Shown here piece by piece: positions 5,942-13,300 of a DNA stretch of 17,545 bases. The position numbers and the translations under genes are program-made. Every line of letters starts with the position of its first letter. The first letter of the stretch is position 1. A model generated the notes under the pieces. It did no database searches and was not told the DNA's origin. It saw nothing but the letters and a program-made list of their open reading frames with translations. Origin of the DNA: JABDII01 sp041576235 (GTDB lineage Bacteria > Gemmatimonadota > Gemmatimonadetes > Gemmatimonadales > GWC2-71-9); NCBI GenBank assembly GCA_041576235.1, contig JBFGLJ010000043.1:1-17545 (forward strand), given 5' to 3'.

Positions 5942-8329
5942 TCATGGAGTGACCGCTGCCGGCGACTCGGCGGCCCCCGAGAGCGGTGGCGCGGCCACCG
6001 GAAGCGCAACCGGCGCGCGGTTTCCTGGCACGAGCTGCAGGTTCATCCTTCGCGCCATGGCCTGGAATCGCGGATCGTTGCGGAAAGGTTTGAACACAGG
6101 ATCCCACGCCACCCCCCACGCGACCCAGCCGTGGGCCGGCTCGTACTCGAGCCAGTGGAGTGCCTCGTCCCGGTTCCCGAGCGCCGCGTGCATGCGCGCC
6201 AGTCCCATGGCAACCCAACTGCTTGGCGGCTGGGCCTCGAACTGTTCGAGGATGCGCCGGGCATCTTCCGTACGTCCCGCCCTGGCGTATGTCAGGGCGA
6301 GCGCGTAGGACCATCGTGGAAAGATGGTCGCCAGCTTCTCATGTGTCGCGATCGCCTCTTCGTACCTCCCCATGCGCGCCAAGGTCTCACCCAGGACGAA
6401 GTGTGCGATGATGCCGGTGTCGTACCGCTCCAGGTTCTCCCGCGCCAACGGCAGCGCTCGCTCGTAGTCCTCGGAGAACCAGTACACAGCCGGGAGCCAC
6501 GTCGTGTGGAGCGGGGTCAGGGGATCCAGCTCCTGGGCACGCCGGTGCTCCGCCAGCGCTTCCTCCACCCGACCGAACAGGGCGAGATACCAGGCGTAGT
6601 GATAGTGGTTCATGGCCAGGCTGGGGTTCAGCTCGTTGGCCCGCCGGAACGCCCGCTCGGCGCCCTCCCAGTCGCGTTCGCCGTATGACTTGTAGTCCGC
6701 TAGGGCGGCCCAGGCCTCCGCAAGGGTCGAGTCCAAGCGTAACGCCCGCTCCGCAGCCGCTCGCGCCCGGGGCCACGCGTCATCGGGGGGGTCGAACCCG
6801 TGCCCGAGGGTCACGTAGGCGAGTGCCAAGCCGGCGTACGCCAACGGATCGGCTGGGTTCTGCTCGAGGGCCTGGTTGAAGTAGTCGATGGCCACGTTGG
6901 CGTCTTCCCTCGTGCGACGGGTGTTGAGGATATGCATGCCACGGAGGTAGGCCTCGTACACGTCGGGATTCACCGCTGGAGTGTCGTTGAGCCGCTCCTG
7001 CTCCGCCGTGCTCAACTGCACCCCTATCTCGCCCGCAATGGCACGAGCGAACCCGCGGTAGAGCGCGACGACATCCGACAGCACGCCGCCGTGCGACGCG
7101 GTCCACAGCTCCTGCTCGTCCTTGTCGTACAGGCGGGTGGTGATCTCGAGGCTGTCACCGCTGCGGTAGAGTGAGCCCTCGACGACGGCATCCGCACCCA
7201 CCTCCTGCGCGATCTGCCGGATCGGTTTGTCGCTGTCCCGGTATTGAGCCATAGTGCGCCGGGCCGTGATCGAGAGTCCCAGTCGCCCCAGCTCACCGAT
7301 CAGCGCCTCGTGCACGCCGGCAGCCAGGTACTCCTGCTCCGGGTCGTTGGTGAGTTCGGTGAGCGGGAGCACCGCCAACCTTTCAATGCGTTCGCCGTCG
7401 ACGAACGAGGTCAGTCCACGCGCCGCCAGCACCAGCATCACCACACCTCCCACCGCGACGGCCGCGCGGCGCCAGCCTCGGGCGCGCGCACGCGGGGCAG
7501 GAGTCACCGTGGTCAAAGCCTCCACGAACGCAGCGGCCGTGGCGTAGCGATCGGCTGGCGCCTTGGCCAACGCCTGACCGAGCGCCGCTTCGACGGCCCT
7601 GGGCACCAGTTCCCGCACCACCGAGATCCGCGGGGTCGGCTCGCTCAGCTTCTTGGCGATCACCGCCTGGGGCGTGGGGCCAGTATAGGGTGGCTCGCCC
7701 CCCAGCATCTCGTACACCACACAGCCAAGACTGTAGAGATCGCTCCGGCCATCGATGTCCTTCTCACCGCTGGCCTGCTCGGGGCTCATGTAGACCGGCG
7801 TCCCGATCGCCGTCCCGGTCGCGGTCAGCTCCTCGGTACCGGCCGCCTCCACCGCCCGGGCGATGCCGAAGTCGGCCACCAGGGCGTGCCCCGCCTCGAG
7901 CAGGATGTTCTCGGGTTTGATGTCGCGGTGGACGATGCCCCGGGCGTGGGCGTAGCCGAGGGCGTCGGCCACCTCCCGCGCGATCCGAAGCGCGTCCTCG
8001 ACCGGCAGCTGCTTCTCGCGCCGGAGCCGGTCGCGAAGCGACTCGCCCTCGACGTAGGGCATGACGTAATAGAGGAAGCCCTGGGCCTCGCCCGAGTCGT
8101 ACAGAGCGAGGATGTGGGGATGATGGAGGTTGGCGGTGGTGGTGATCTCGCGCAGGAAGCGCTCCGTGCCCAAGGCCGCGGTCAGTTCGGGCCGGAGCAC
8201 CTTGATGGCCACCTGGCGATGGTGCTTGAGATCCTGGGCCAAGTAGACGGTGGCCATGCCCCCCGCACCCAGCTCCCGCTCAATCAGATAGCGGTCGGCA
8301 AGGCTTGCCCTGAGGTTCTCCAGGCTCAT
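5942..8329 (-). CDS. Membrane-anchored Ser/Thr kinase with TolB-like and TPR domains
   Basis: Predicted Hanks-type kinase, 795 aa. Kinase domain about 14-275: GAGGMATVY (21-29), VAIK with K43, HRDIKPEN (D136), DFG (153-155), GTPVYMSPE. An Arg-rich linker (280-288) precedes one short hydrophobic segment at about 289-303, read as a membrane anchor that puts the kinase inside and the rest outside. A TolB/FlgO-like domain begins at LAVLPL (318-323) and ends near 450; TPR-type helices fill about 455-770, followed by a Pro/Ala-rich tail. The ATG at 8329 has a GAGGTG about 5 nt upstream. Compared with its paralog at 2124-4442, it lacks the zinc ribbon and has the membrane segment. It lies wholly between the tRNA-Arg fragment and the intact tRNA-Arg. 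The input signal and substrates cannot be inferred. Confidence 0.92.
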   Translation of the reverse strand: MSLENLRASLADRYLIERELGAGGMATVYLAQDLKHHRQVAIKVLRPELTAALGTERFLREITTTANLHHPHILALYDSGEAQGFLYYVMPYVEGESLRDRLRREKQLPVEDALRIAREVADALGYAHARGIVHRDIKPENILLEAGHALVADFGIARAVEAAGTEELTATGTAIGTPVYMSPEQASGEKDIDGRSDLYSLGCVVYEMLGGEPPYTGPTPQAVIAKKLSEPTPRISVVRELVPRAVEAALGQALAKAPADRYATAAAFVEALTTVTPAPRARARGWRRAAVAVGGVVMLVLAARGLTSFVDGERIERLAVLPLTELTNDPEQEYLAAGVHEALIGELGRLGLSITARRTMAQYRDSDKPIRQIAQEVGADAVVEGSLYRSGDSLEITTRLYDKDEQELWTASHGGVLSDVVALYRGFARAIAGEIGVQLSTAEQERLNDTPAVNPDVYEAYLRGMHILNTRRTREDANVAIDYFNQALEQNPADPLAYAGLALAYVTLGHGFDPPDDAWPRARAAAERALRLDSTLAEAWAALADYKSYGERDWEGAERAFRRANELNPSLAMNHYHYAWYLALFGRVEEALAEHRRAQELDPLTPLHTTWLPAVYWFSEDYERALPLARENLERYDTGIIAHFVLGETLARMGRYEEAIATHEKLATIFPRWSYALALTYARAGRTEDARRILEQFEAQPPSSWVAMGLARMHAALGNRDEALHWLEYEPAHGWVAWGVAWDPVFKPFRNDPRFQAMARRMNLQLVPGNRAPVALPVAAPPLSGAAESPAAVTP

Positions 8330-8550
8330 TGCGCCACCTCAACTGAGGGATGCGCCGAAGGGGCGGCCTTCAGACGATCCAAGGCGTGGGGCATCGCCCC
8401 GTTCCCCTCCTTCGCTTGGGCCAGCGAGGCTAGCGACCGGACCCAAGGTCCAGATCGCTGATTTCCTATCTACGGGACGGAGATGAAGGGCCGGTGAATT
8501 CGGCTTGAAGGCTGCGAAGGTGGGGCGCTGCCAAGGGTGGTGTATCCTTC
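8330..8550. other. Leader and spacer upstream of kinase 2
   Basis: No convincing gene; an open frame on the minus strand here is composed largely of spacer and repeat sequence. It holds two small dyads: GGGGC-ATC-GCCCC (8388-8400), and an imperfect hairpin of AGCGA (8432-8436) with TCGCT (8455-8459) enclosing GGACC-CAA-GGTCC (8439-8451). Either could structure the kinase 2 leader. No clear promoter was found. Confidence 0.4.
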
Positions 8551-8684
8551 GTGACTCGTCGGTCATGAGATCTCCAGTCGTGAGTCCGTCAAGGCCGAGG
8601 GGAATCGCCAGGGCGACCCTCGGGGACCAATGACCGTGGACTGAGGACCGAAGACTGACGACTAAAGACTCGAGACTCAACCTT
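8551..8684. repeat. GACT heptamer tract D
   Basis: Two blocks of heptamer repeats flank a hairpin. The first starts with GTGACTC (8551) and reaches AGTCCGTCAAGGCC (8583-8596). The second reads ATGACCG, TGGACTG, AGGACCG, AAGACTG, ACGACTA, AAGACTC, GAGACTC at 7-nt spacing and ends just before the complement of the stop codon of the AT-rich gene at 8685. Confidence 0.82.
8595..8623. other. Long hairpin inside tract D
   Basis: CCGAGGG (8595-8601) pairs with CCCTCGG (8617-8623), and TCGC (8605-8608) with GCGA (8613-8616), around a 4-nt loop and a 3-nt bulge. This gives 11 base pairs, the strongest fold I saw in the spacers. It is about 60 nt downstream of the AT-rich gene's stop and could protect or end that mRNA, but has no T-run. 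Confidence 0.5.
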
Positions 8685-9113
8685 TCAGGATTGGGAGGAA
8701 TTGACACCTTTCAGTCTCCTCATCACAACCAGGCTTCCTACTACTCCGATCCAAAAAAATAGAGTTATCCAATAGAGGAGGCCTTCTACAAAACCTGCAA
8801 GATCCTTATGACCTTCAAGCCTAGACCATTCATAACCGATATAGAACATGAGCAGCAGTGTTGTGGACACTCCGGTCAGAAACAAAAATGCCCCTGTCTT
8901 TCCAGGTGCCTTGGATTTGACCGTCGTAGTCATCAATACAATCCCTATAATGAATAAGAGGGAAAAGAAGATGTAATTGAAAAAATTCAACTGTGTGTCC
9001 TGTAAAAAGCCACTTACAAAAGTCATAACGTAAATCACGGCCAATGCAGAAACGAGTATTTTCAACCTTCCTAGATTCTCTTCACTCATTGTGTGGTGAA
9101 TTGCGCCAGCCAT
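8685..9113 (-). CDS. AT-rich four-helix membrane protein, unrecognised
   Basis: A 142-aa product with four hydrophobic helices at about 16-36, 42-62, 72-93 and 107-130, short loops, and an RRLKG positive patch before the C-terminus. I do not recognise a family. Base composition differs sharply from all neighbours: two lines I counted are 43% (8761-8820) and 32% (8941-9000) GC, whereas flanking genes are plainly GC-rich. That points to recent transfer. Starts are uncertain: ATG 9113 has an AGGG nine nt upstream and is used here; ATG 9089 (MSEENLGRLK) looks most natural as protein but lacks a Shine-Dalgarno; ATG 9158 also lacks one and begins in GACT-like sequence. Heptamer tracts lie on both sides, and it sits next to tRNA-Arg inside the possible tRNA-bounded island. 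Confidence 0.75.
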   Translation of the reverse strand: MAGAIHHTMSEENLGRLKILVSALAVIYVMTFVSGFLQDTQLNFFNYIFFSLLFIIGIVLMTTTVKSKAPGKTGAFLFLTGVSTTLLLMFYIGYEWSRLEGHKDLAGFVEGLLYWITLFFWIGVVGSLVVMRRLKGVNSSQS

Positions 9114-9158
9114 TGAGGTGTTCCCTATCCATAAGAGCACTGTGAGATCGTGACTCAT

Positions 9159-9256
9159 TGTAGTCTAAGTCAGCGGCAGGTCGGCGGAAGTCTGCGCTGG
9201 ATCCTGAGTCACGAATTGCTCAAGGTGGCGCACGCCCGGGGGCCCACCTCACCCCC
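9159..9256. other. Spacer upstream of AT-rich gene
   Basis: High-GC spacer with no gene. A TAGACT-like hexamer close to the upstream ATG is the only -10-like element and has no good -35 partner. Confidence 0.3.
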
Positions 9257-9420
9257 CGTCGTCTGTCGTGAGTCGCTAGTCGTGGTCGACAGTCATCAGT
9301 AGGCGATCAGTCCGTGAAGGACCGAAGACCGCGGACTGACGACTGAAGTCTCTCATGACTGAAGACTCCATGACTCCCGACTCATGTCTCACGACTCATG
9401 TCTCACGACTCGAGACTATC
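9257..9420. repeat. GACT heptamer tract E
   Basis: The longest tract. The left part has AGTCGNN units (AGTCGCT, AGTCGTG); the middle has AGTCCGTGAAGGAC (9308-9321); the right part has GACTGAC, GACTGAA, GACTCCC, GACTCAT, GTCTCAC units at 7-nt spacing with two small phase slips. It includes a perfect 14-bp tandem pair, GACTCATGTCTCAC at 9379-9392 and 9393-9406. It ends at 9420, two bases from the tRNA 3' end. GACTC words (matching GANTC) are frequent in the right part. Confidence 0.85.
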
Positions 9421-9421
9421 A

Positions 9422-9495
9422 TGCCCCCGGCGTGACTCGAACACGCGGCCAACAGTTTAGGAAACTGCTGCTCTATCCATCTGAGCTACGGGGGC
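9422..9495 (-). tRNA. tRNA-Arg(CCU)
   Basis: A complete cloverleaf folds on the minus strand: acceptor GCCCCCG/CGGGGGC with discriminator A, D-stem GCTC/GAGC, anticodon stem GCAGT/ACTGT with loop TTCCTAA (anticodon CCT, reading AGG), 5-nt variable loop, and T-stem GCGTG/CACGC with loop TTCGAGT. CCA is not encoded. It lies about 50 nt downstream of the acyP stop. A broken copy of its 3' half is at 5687-5765. Confidence 0.95.
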
Positions 9496-9546
9496 CAATA
9501 TGGTAAAGAAGATCAGGGGGTGCGACGGAGTCAACCAAGGCCGGAG

Positions 9547-9819
9547 CTACTTCACATCGAATCGGGCGGGGCCCACGTCGGCCACCGCCGTGTCGCTCAC
9601 CTCGACCGCCGTGACTCTGGCCAGGCTGGGGCCCTCGTTGAGCAGCGCCTCGAGCTCGTGGAGATCAGCCTCCTCGCCGGCGGCGGTCACCTCCACCCGC
9701 CCGTCCCGGAGGTTTCGGACGTTGCCGCTGAGCCGCAGCGCCCGGGCCCTGCGCACCACGAACCAGCGGAACCCCACCCCCTGCACCACCCCGCTCACCA
9801 CATACCGCCTGGCGATCAT
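9547..9819 (-). CDS. acyP: Acylphosphatase
   Basis: Hydrolyses acyl phosphates such as acetyl phosphate or 1,3-bisphosphoglycerate; small cytoplasmic enzyme. The 90-aa product has the full signature VSGVVQGVGFRWFV with catalytic R18, and GNVRNLRDGRVEV with N36, the usual 18-residue spacing. The length is normal. Its ATG at 9819 overlaps the dedA stop codon as ATGA, so it is probably translationally coupled and is the last protein gene of the nine-gene run. A longer open frame upstream is out-of-frame dedA sequence. Confidence 0.95.
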   Translation of the reverse strand: MIARRYVVSGVVQGVGFRWFVVRRARALRLSGNVRNLRDGRVEVTAAGEEADLHELEALLNEGPSLARVTAVEVSDTAVADVGPARFDVK

Positions 9820-10481
9820 GGCCCCGCAGCCTCGGTCTGCCCGGTGCCCGGCGCCGATGTGCGGGTGGAGCGACGGCGGCGGTACCAGAGCACGTACCCC
9901 ACCAGGATCAGCGCCAGCACCGGCAACAGATACAAGAGCGCCCGCCGTGTATAGGTGTGCACCGCCGCCACCCGGAGGGTCTCCTCGTGGCGGCCCAACA
10001 GGAAGCCGATGTAGGTGAGAATCGCGCACCAGATGCCGGCACCGAGTGCCGTAAACGCCGCGAAGCGCCCCAGGTGCATGCGCGCCAACCCGGCCGGGAC
10101 AGAAATGAGCTGGCGGACCACCGGGACCAACCGGCCCAAGAAGGTGCCGATCTCGCCGTGGCGGCGGAAGAACGCCTCTGCGCGGTCGAGCTTCTGGGTC
10201 GACACGAAGAAGTAGCGGCCGTGCTTCCGGAGAAACGGCTCGCCGACCCAGACGGCCAGGTAGTAATTGAAGAGCGCCCCCAACAGGCTCCCGGTGAGCC
10301 CCGCGCCGGCGGCCACCCAGGCGTTCATCTGCCCCTTGGCCGCCAGATAGCCGGCCGGCGGCAGCACCACCTCGCTCGGGAACGGCACGAACGAGGACTC
10401 GATGAACATGAGGGCGGTGATGCCCGGGTAGCCCAGCCCGAGGATGGTGTTGGTGAGCCAGGTGACGACGGCATCGAACAT
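9816..10481 (-). CDS. dedA: DedA-family membrane protein
   Basis: DedA/SNARE-associated-family inner-membrane protein, 221 aa. Family members act as lipid flippases or transporters that support envelope integrity and undecaprenyl-phosphate recycling; the exact substrate here is unknown. Visible features are the FIESSFVPFPSE motif at about 27-38, GRLVPVVRQLISVPAGLARM in the middle, several hydrophobic helices including a C-terminal LLYLLPVLALILVGYVLWY, and an Arg-rich cytoplasmic tail. ATG 10481 lies 2 nt after the pcm stop codon, with AGGA about 8 nt upstream inside the end of pcm. The stop overlaps acyP. Confidence 0.92.
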   Translation of the reverse strand: MFDAVVTWLTNTILGLGYPGITALMFIESSFVPFPSEVVLPPAGYLAAKGQMNAWVAAGAGLTGSLLGALFNYYLAVWVGEPFLRKHGRYFFVSTQKLDRAEAFFRRHGEIGTFLGRLVPVVRQLISVPAGLARMHLGRFAAFTALGAGIWCAILTYIGFLLGRHEETLRVAAVHTYTRRALLYLLPVLALILVGYVLWYRRRRSTRTSAPGTGQTEAAGP

Positions 10482-10483
10482 CT

Positions 10484-11149
10484 CTATGTCCTGAACCCGT
10501 GCTGGCCGACCAGCGGGACGAACCGCACGTCACCCAGGGTTCCGGTCGTCAGGCCATCGCCATCGCGCCTGACGACCGTGAGCACTTGGTTCACCCGGTC
10601 GCCGATGGGGATGATGAGCTGGCCGCCTTCCGCCAGCTGTTCCACCAACGGACGCGGGATCTCGGGCGACGCGGCCGATACCAGGATGGCGTCGTAGGGC
10701 GCGAACGGCCGCCAGCCCAGGGTGCCGTCGCCCACCAAGATGGTGACGTTCCTGATGCCTACTTCTTCCAGCACCTTCCGGGCCTGGTCGGCCAGCGACC
10801 GGTGGCGCTCGACACTGAACACCATGCTGGCCAAGACGGCCAAGAGGGCCGTCTGGTACCCCGACCCGGTCCCTATTTCCAACACCTTCTCGTCGCCCTT
10901 GAGCCCCAGCGCTTCGAGGTACATGGCCTGGACAAATGGCTGCGAGATGGTTTGGCCGCTCCCGATGGGGAGCGGAGCGTCCTCGTACGCCCGGTGCCGC
11001 ACACTGGGCGGGACGAAGCGGTGCCGGGGGACCGTGGCGATGGCCTTCAACACCGACAGGTTCTTGATGCCCTTCGACCGGAGGGTCTCGACCAGCTGGG
11101 TGCGAAACCCGCCGTAGCTGTCCTCCGCGTCTACCCCTCGAGCTGCCAT
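10484..11149 (-). CDS. pcm: Protein-L-isoaspartate O-methyltransferase
   Basis: SAM-dependent repair enzyme that methylates L-isoaspartyl residues in damaged proteins; cytoplasmic, 221 aa. Visible are PRHRFVPP (41-48), the substrate-binding GSGQTISQP segment (63-71), SAM motif I VLEIGTGSGYQTALL (89-103), GDGTLGW, and the C-terminal PIGDRVNQ region. The ATG at 11149 lies inside the 3' end of surE, an overlap of 19 nt; the frame is open further upstream but that sequence is surE read out of frame. Adjacency to surE is a widely conserved pairing in bacteria. Confidence 0.94.
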   Translation of the reverse strand: MAARGVDAEDSYGGFRTQLVETLRSKGIKNLSVLKAIATVPRHRFVPPSVRHRAYEDAPLPIGSGQTISQPFVQAMYLEALGLKGDEKVLEIGTGSGYQTALLAVLASMVFSVERHRSLADQARKVLEEVGIRNVTILVGDGTLGWRPFAPYDAILVSAASPEIPRPLVEQLAEGGQLIIPIGDRVNQVLTVVRRDGDGLTTGTLGDVRFVPLVGQHGFRT

Positions 11150-11883
11150 CCGCGCACCGTCTCGATCAGGTCGTAGTTGGTGAGGTCCATGTGGAGCGGG
11201 GTGAGCGAGATGTACCCTTCGGCCACCGCCTTGTGATCGGAGTCCTCGCCCCCGCTCCGCCAGGTGACCGTGCCGCCCCCGATCCAGTAGATCTCGCGGC
11301 CCCAGGGGTCCTGCATCCGGGTGAGCGACTCGGAGAAGTACCGGCTGCCCAACCCGGTGATCTTGAGCCCGGACACCTCGCTGGCCGTCCGGTCGGGCAG
11401 GTTGATGTTGAGAATCGTGTCGGCCGGGAATTCCCCCACCGAGGTGATGCGTTTCACCAGCTGCAGCAGCACGTCGCGATAGGTGGCCATGATCTCCGGA
11501 TCTTGCCCCGTAAACGAGATGGCGATGCCGGGCACCCCAAGGGTCACCCCCTCCATCGCCGCAGCAACCGTGCCGGAATACAACACGTCCTCGCCCATGT
11601 TGGGCCCGTGGTTCACCCCGCTGAACACGAACGACGGTTGCTCGGGCATCAGGGTGCCCAGGGCCAAGAGCACGCAGTCGGTTGGGGTGCCGTCGACCTG
11701 GTAGGCCCCGTCGGGGCGCCGCGCGGCCCGAATGGGACGGTGCATGGTGAGGGAATGCGAGGTTCCACTCTGCTCGCGGTCGGGGGCGACGACGGTGACC
11801 TGGGCGACCTCTTGACACACCTCGGAGAGAAGCGCGATTCCCGGTGCCAGAATCCCGTCGTCGTTGCTGACGAGGATGTGCAT
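11131..11883 (-). CDS. surE: 5'/3'-nucleotidase SurE
   Basis: Metal-dependent nucleoside monophosphate phosphatase linked to stress survival; cytoplasmic, 250 aa. The start MHILVSNDDG carries metal ligands D8/D9; SGTSHSLT (39-46), GTPTDCV (65-71) and SGVNHGPNMG (88-97, ligand N91) complete the active site. ATG 11883 follows merR by 41 nt; the upstream sequence has only a weak GACGGG. The 3' end overlaps pcm by 19 nt, suggesting coupled translation. Confidence 0.95.
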   Translation of the reverse strand: MHILVSNDDGILAPGIALLSEVCQEVAQVTVVAPDREQSGTSHSLTMHRPIRAARRPDGAYQVDGTPTDCVLLALGTLMPEQPSFVFSGVNHGPNMGEDVLYSGTVAAAMEGVTLGVPGIAISFTGQDPEIMATYRDVLLQLVKRITSVGEFPADTILNINLPDRTASEVSGLKITGLGSRYFSESLTRMQDPWGREIYWIGGGTVTWRSGGEDSDHKAVAEGYISLTPLHMDLTNYDLIETVRGWQLEG

Positions 11884-11924
11884 CCCGTCAAAGTTAATGG
11901 AGCGGCTCGGACGGCGAAGGGGGG

Positions 11925-12299
11925 TCAGGGCTCCGGTGGCGGTGGCGGCGGCCGGGTGCCATCCAACACTTGTCCGAGCTCGTCCAGCGCAGCGCGCAAC
12001 TCCTCGAGCGTTTCGGTGGACAGGGCCCGCCTGGCCTCATCCCGGAGTTCGCCGGTGCGCCGATACTGGTCGATCCGATGGCGCGCGCCCTCGATGGTGT
12101 ACTTCTCGGTGTACAGGAGGTGTTTGACGAGCATGATCAGCTCCACCTCCTTGCTCTTATACACCCGGTTGCCGGAGCGATTCTTGGCCGGGCTGAGAAA
12201 CCGAAACTGGCTCTCCCAGTAGCGAAGCACGTGCGGCTTGAGCTCGGTCAGGGCACACACCTCGCCAATCGAATAGAACTCTTGAATGGTACGCGGCAT
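11925..12299 (-). CDS. MerR-family transcriptional regulator
   Basis: Predicted DNA-binding regulator, 124 aa. An N-terminal winged helix-turn-helix (about 8-78) shows FYSIGEVCALTELKPHVLRYWE and the NRVYKSKEVELI segment, followed by a helix suited to dimerisation and a proline run (117-122) at the C-terminus. No cysteine-rich effector site or ligand domain is present, so it is a short MerR-like protein of unknown signal. ATG 12299 is 2 nt after the gpsA stop. I recall MerR-like genes next to surE-pcm in Deltaproteobacteria too, which suggests a conserved linkage. It could control this operon, but no operator was identified. Confidence 0.9.
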   Translation of the reverse strand: MPRTIQEFYSIGEVCALTELKPHVLRYWESQFRFLSPAKNRSGNRVYKSKEVELIMLVKHLLYTEKYTIEGARHRIDQYRRTGELRDEARRALSTETLEELRAALDELGQVLDGTRPPPPPPEP

Positions 12300-12301
12300 G
12301 G

Positions 12302-13300
12302 TCAGGTCCACCGTTCGGCTTTGAGATCTCGTCCCATCAATTCGGTGATCGATTCCTTGGGTGACTTCCCTTCGAACAACACCTCGGCCACCTTGGCCGT
12401 GATCGGCATCTCCACCCCGTGCCGTGCGGCCAACGCCACCGCCGCCTTGGCGGTGTTGACTCCCTCGGCCACGGTTCGGCGGCGGGCCACGTAGGCCTCG
12501 AGCGACTCGCCCTTGCCTAGGGCCACCCCCAGCGAGCGGTTGCGGCTCTGGGGGCCGGCGGCTGTGAGGATCAGATCGCCCATGCCGGCGAGGCCGGAAA
12601 AGGTCAGTGGATCGGCCCCGAGCGCCGCGCCCAGGCGGGTGATCTCGGCCAGCCCCCGGGTGATGAGCGCCGCCCGCGGGTTGTGGCCCAGGCCCAGGCC
12701 GTCCAGGATGCCCGCCGCGATGGCGATCACGTTCTTGAGCGACCCGCCGAGTTCGACACCGATGACATCGGTGTTGGTGTACACCCGAAACCGCGGGGTC
12801 ACGAACACGTTCTGCGCCTGTTGGGCGTGGGCCACGTTCTCCGATGCCGCCACCACCGCCGTCGGCTGGCCCTGATACACCTCGCGGGCGAAGCTCGGCC
12901 CGGACAGCACCGCGAGCGGCCGGCCCGGCAGGCACTCGGCCAGCACCTCGTGCATGAGGTCCAGGGTGTCGCTCTCGATGCCCTTCGTCGCGCTCACCAC
13001 CAGCGTATCGGCACCCACGGCGTCGGCCACCGGGCTCACCACCGACCGCACCACATGGCTCGGCGCCACCGACAGCACCACCGGCGCGCCGGACACCGCC
13101 TCTCGGGCGTCGGCATAGGCGCGGAGCGACTCGGCCAGCGGCGAATCGGGCAGGAACAGCGGGTTCTGGTGCCGCGTGTTCACGGCCTCGACCACCTCGG
13201 CTTCGTAGGCCCAGAGCCGCACCTCGTGCCCCTTCTGGGCCAGGAGGTTGGCGAGGGTGGTGCCCCAGCTGCCCGCGCCCAGGACGCCGATGGTGGTCAC
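12302..13300 (-). CDS. gpsA: NAD(P)-dependent glycerol-3-phosphate dehydrogenase
   Basis: Reduces dihydroxyacetone phosphate to sn-glycerol-3-phosphate for phospholipid synthesis; cytoplasmic, 332 aa. The Rossmann motif GAGSWG (8-13), SATKG (103-107, K106), the LSGPSFARE segment and the catalytic-lysine stretch GGSLKNVIAIAAG (K189) are intact, as is GLAGMGDL. GTG 13300 is the start, overlapping the plsY stop as GTGA. The protein begins directly with the nucleotide-binding strand (VTTIGVLGAG), so no upstream extension is needed. PlsY, encoded just upstream, uses its product as acyl acceptor. Confidence 0.96.
   Translation of the reverse strand: MTTIGVLGAGSWGTTLANLLAQKGHEVRLWAYEAEVVEAVNTRHQNPLFLPDSPLAESLRAYADAREAVSGAPVVLSVAPSHVVRSVVSPVADAVGADTLVVSATKGIESDTLDLMHEVLAECLPGRPLAVLSGPSFAREVYQGQPTAVVAASENVAHAQQAQNVFVTPRFRVYTNTDVIGVELGGSLKNVIAIAAGILDGLGLGHNPRAALITRGLAEITRLGAALGADPLTFSGLAGMGDLILTAAGPQSRNRSLGVALGKGESLEAYVARRRTVAEGVNTAKAAVALAARHGVEMPITAKVAEVLFEGKSPKESITELMGRDLKAERWT

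Noticed and set aside
7244..8461. 405-codon plus-strand open frame over kinase 2
   Set aside because: Antisense of the kinase domain, which has every catalytic motif on the minus strand.
8339..8707. 122-codon minus-strand open frame upstream of kinase 2
   Set aside because: Composed of spacer hairpins and heptamer-repeat sequence, overlaps the end of the AT-rich gene, and has no ribosome site or domain.
9257..9420. CRISPR array
   Set aside because: Units are 7 nt and degenerate, with no spacers of constant length and no cas genes in the window.
9820..10533. Upstream extension of the acylphosphatase frame
   Set aside because: It is dedA read in the wrong frame; acylphosphatase is complete at 90 residues from ATG 9819.
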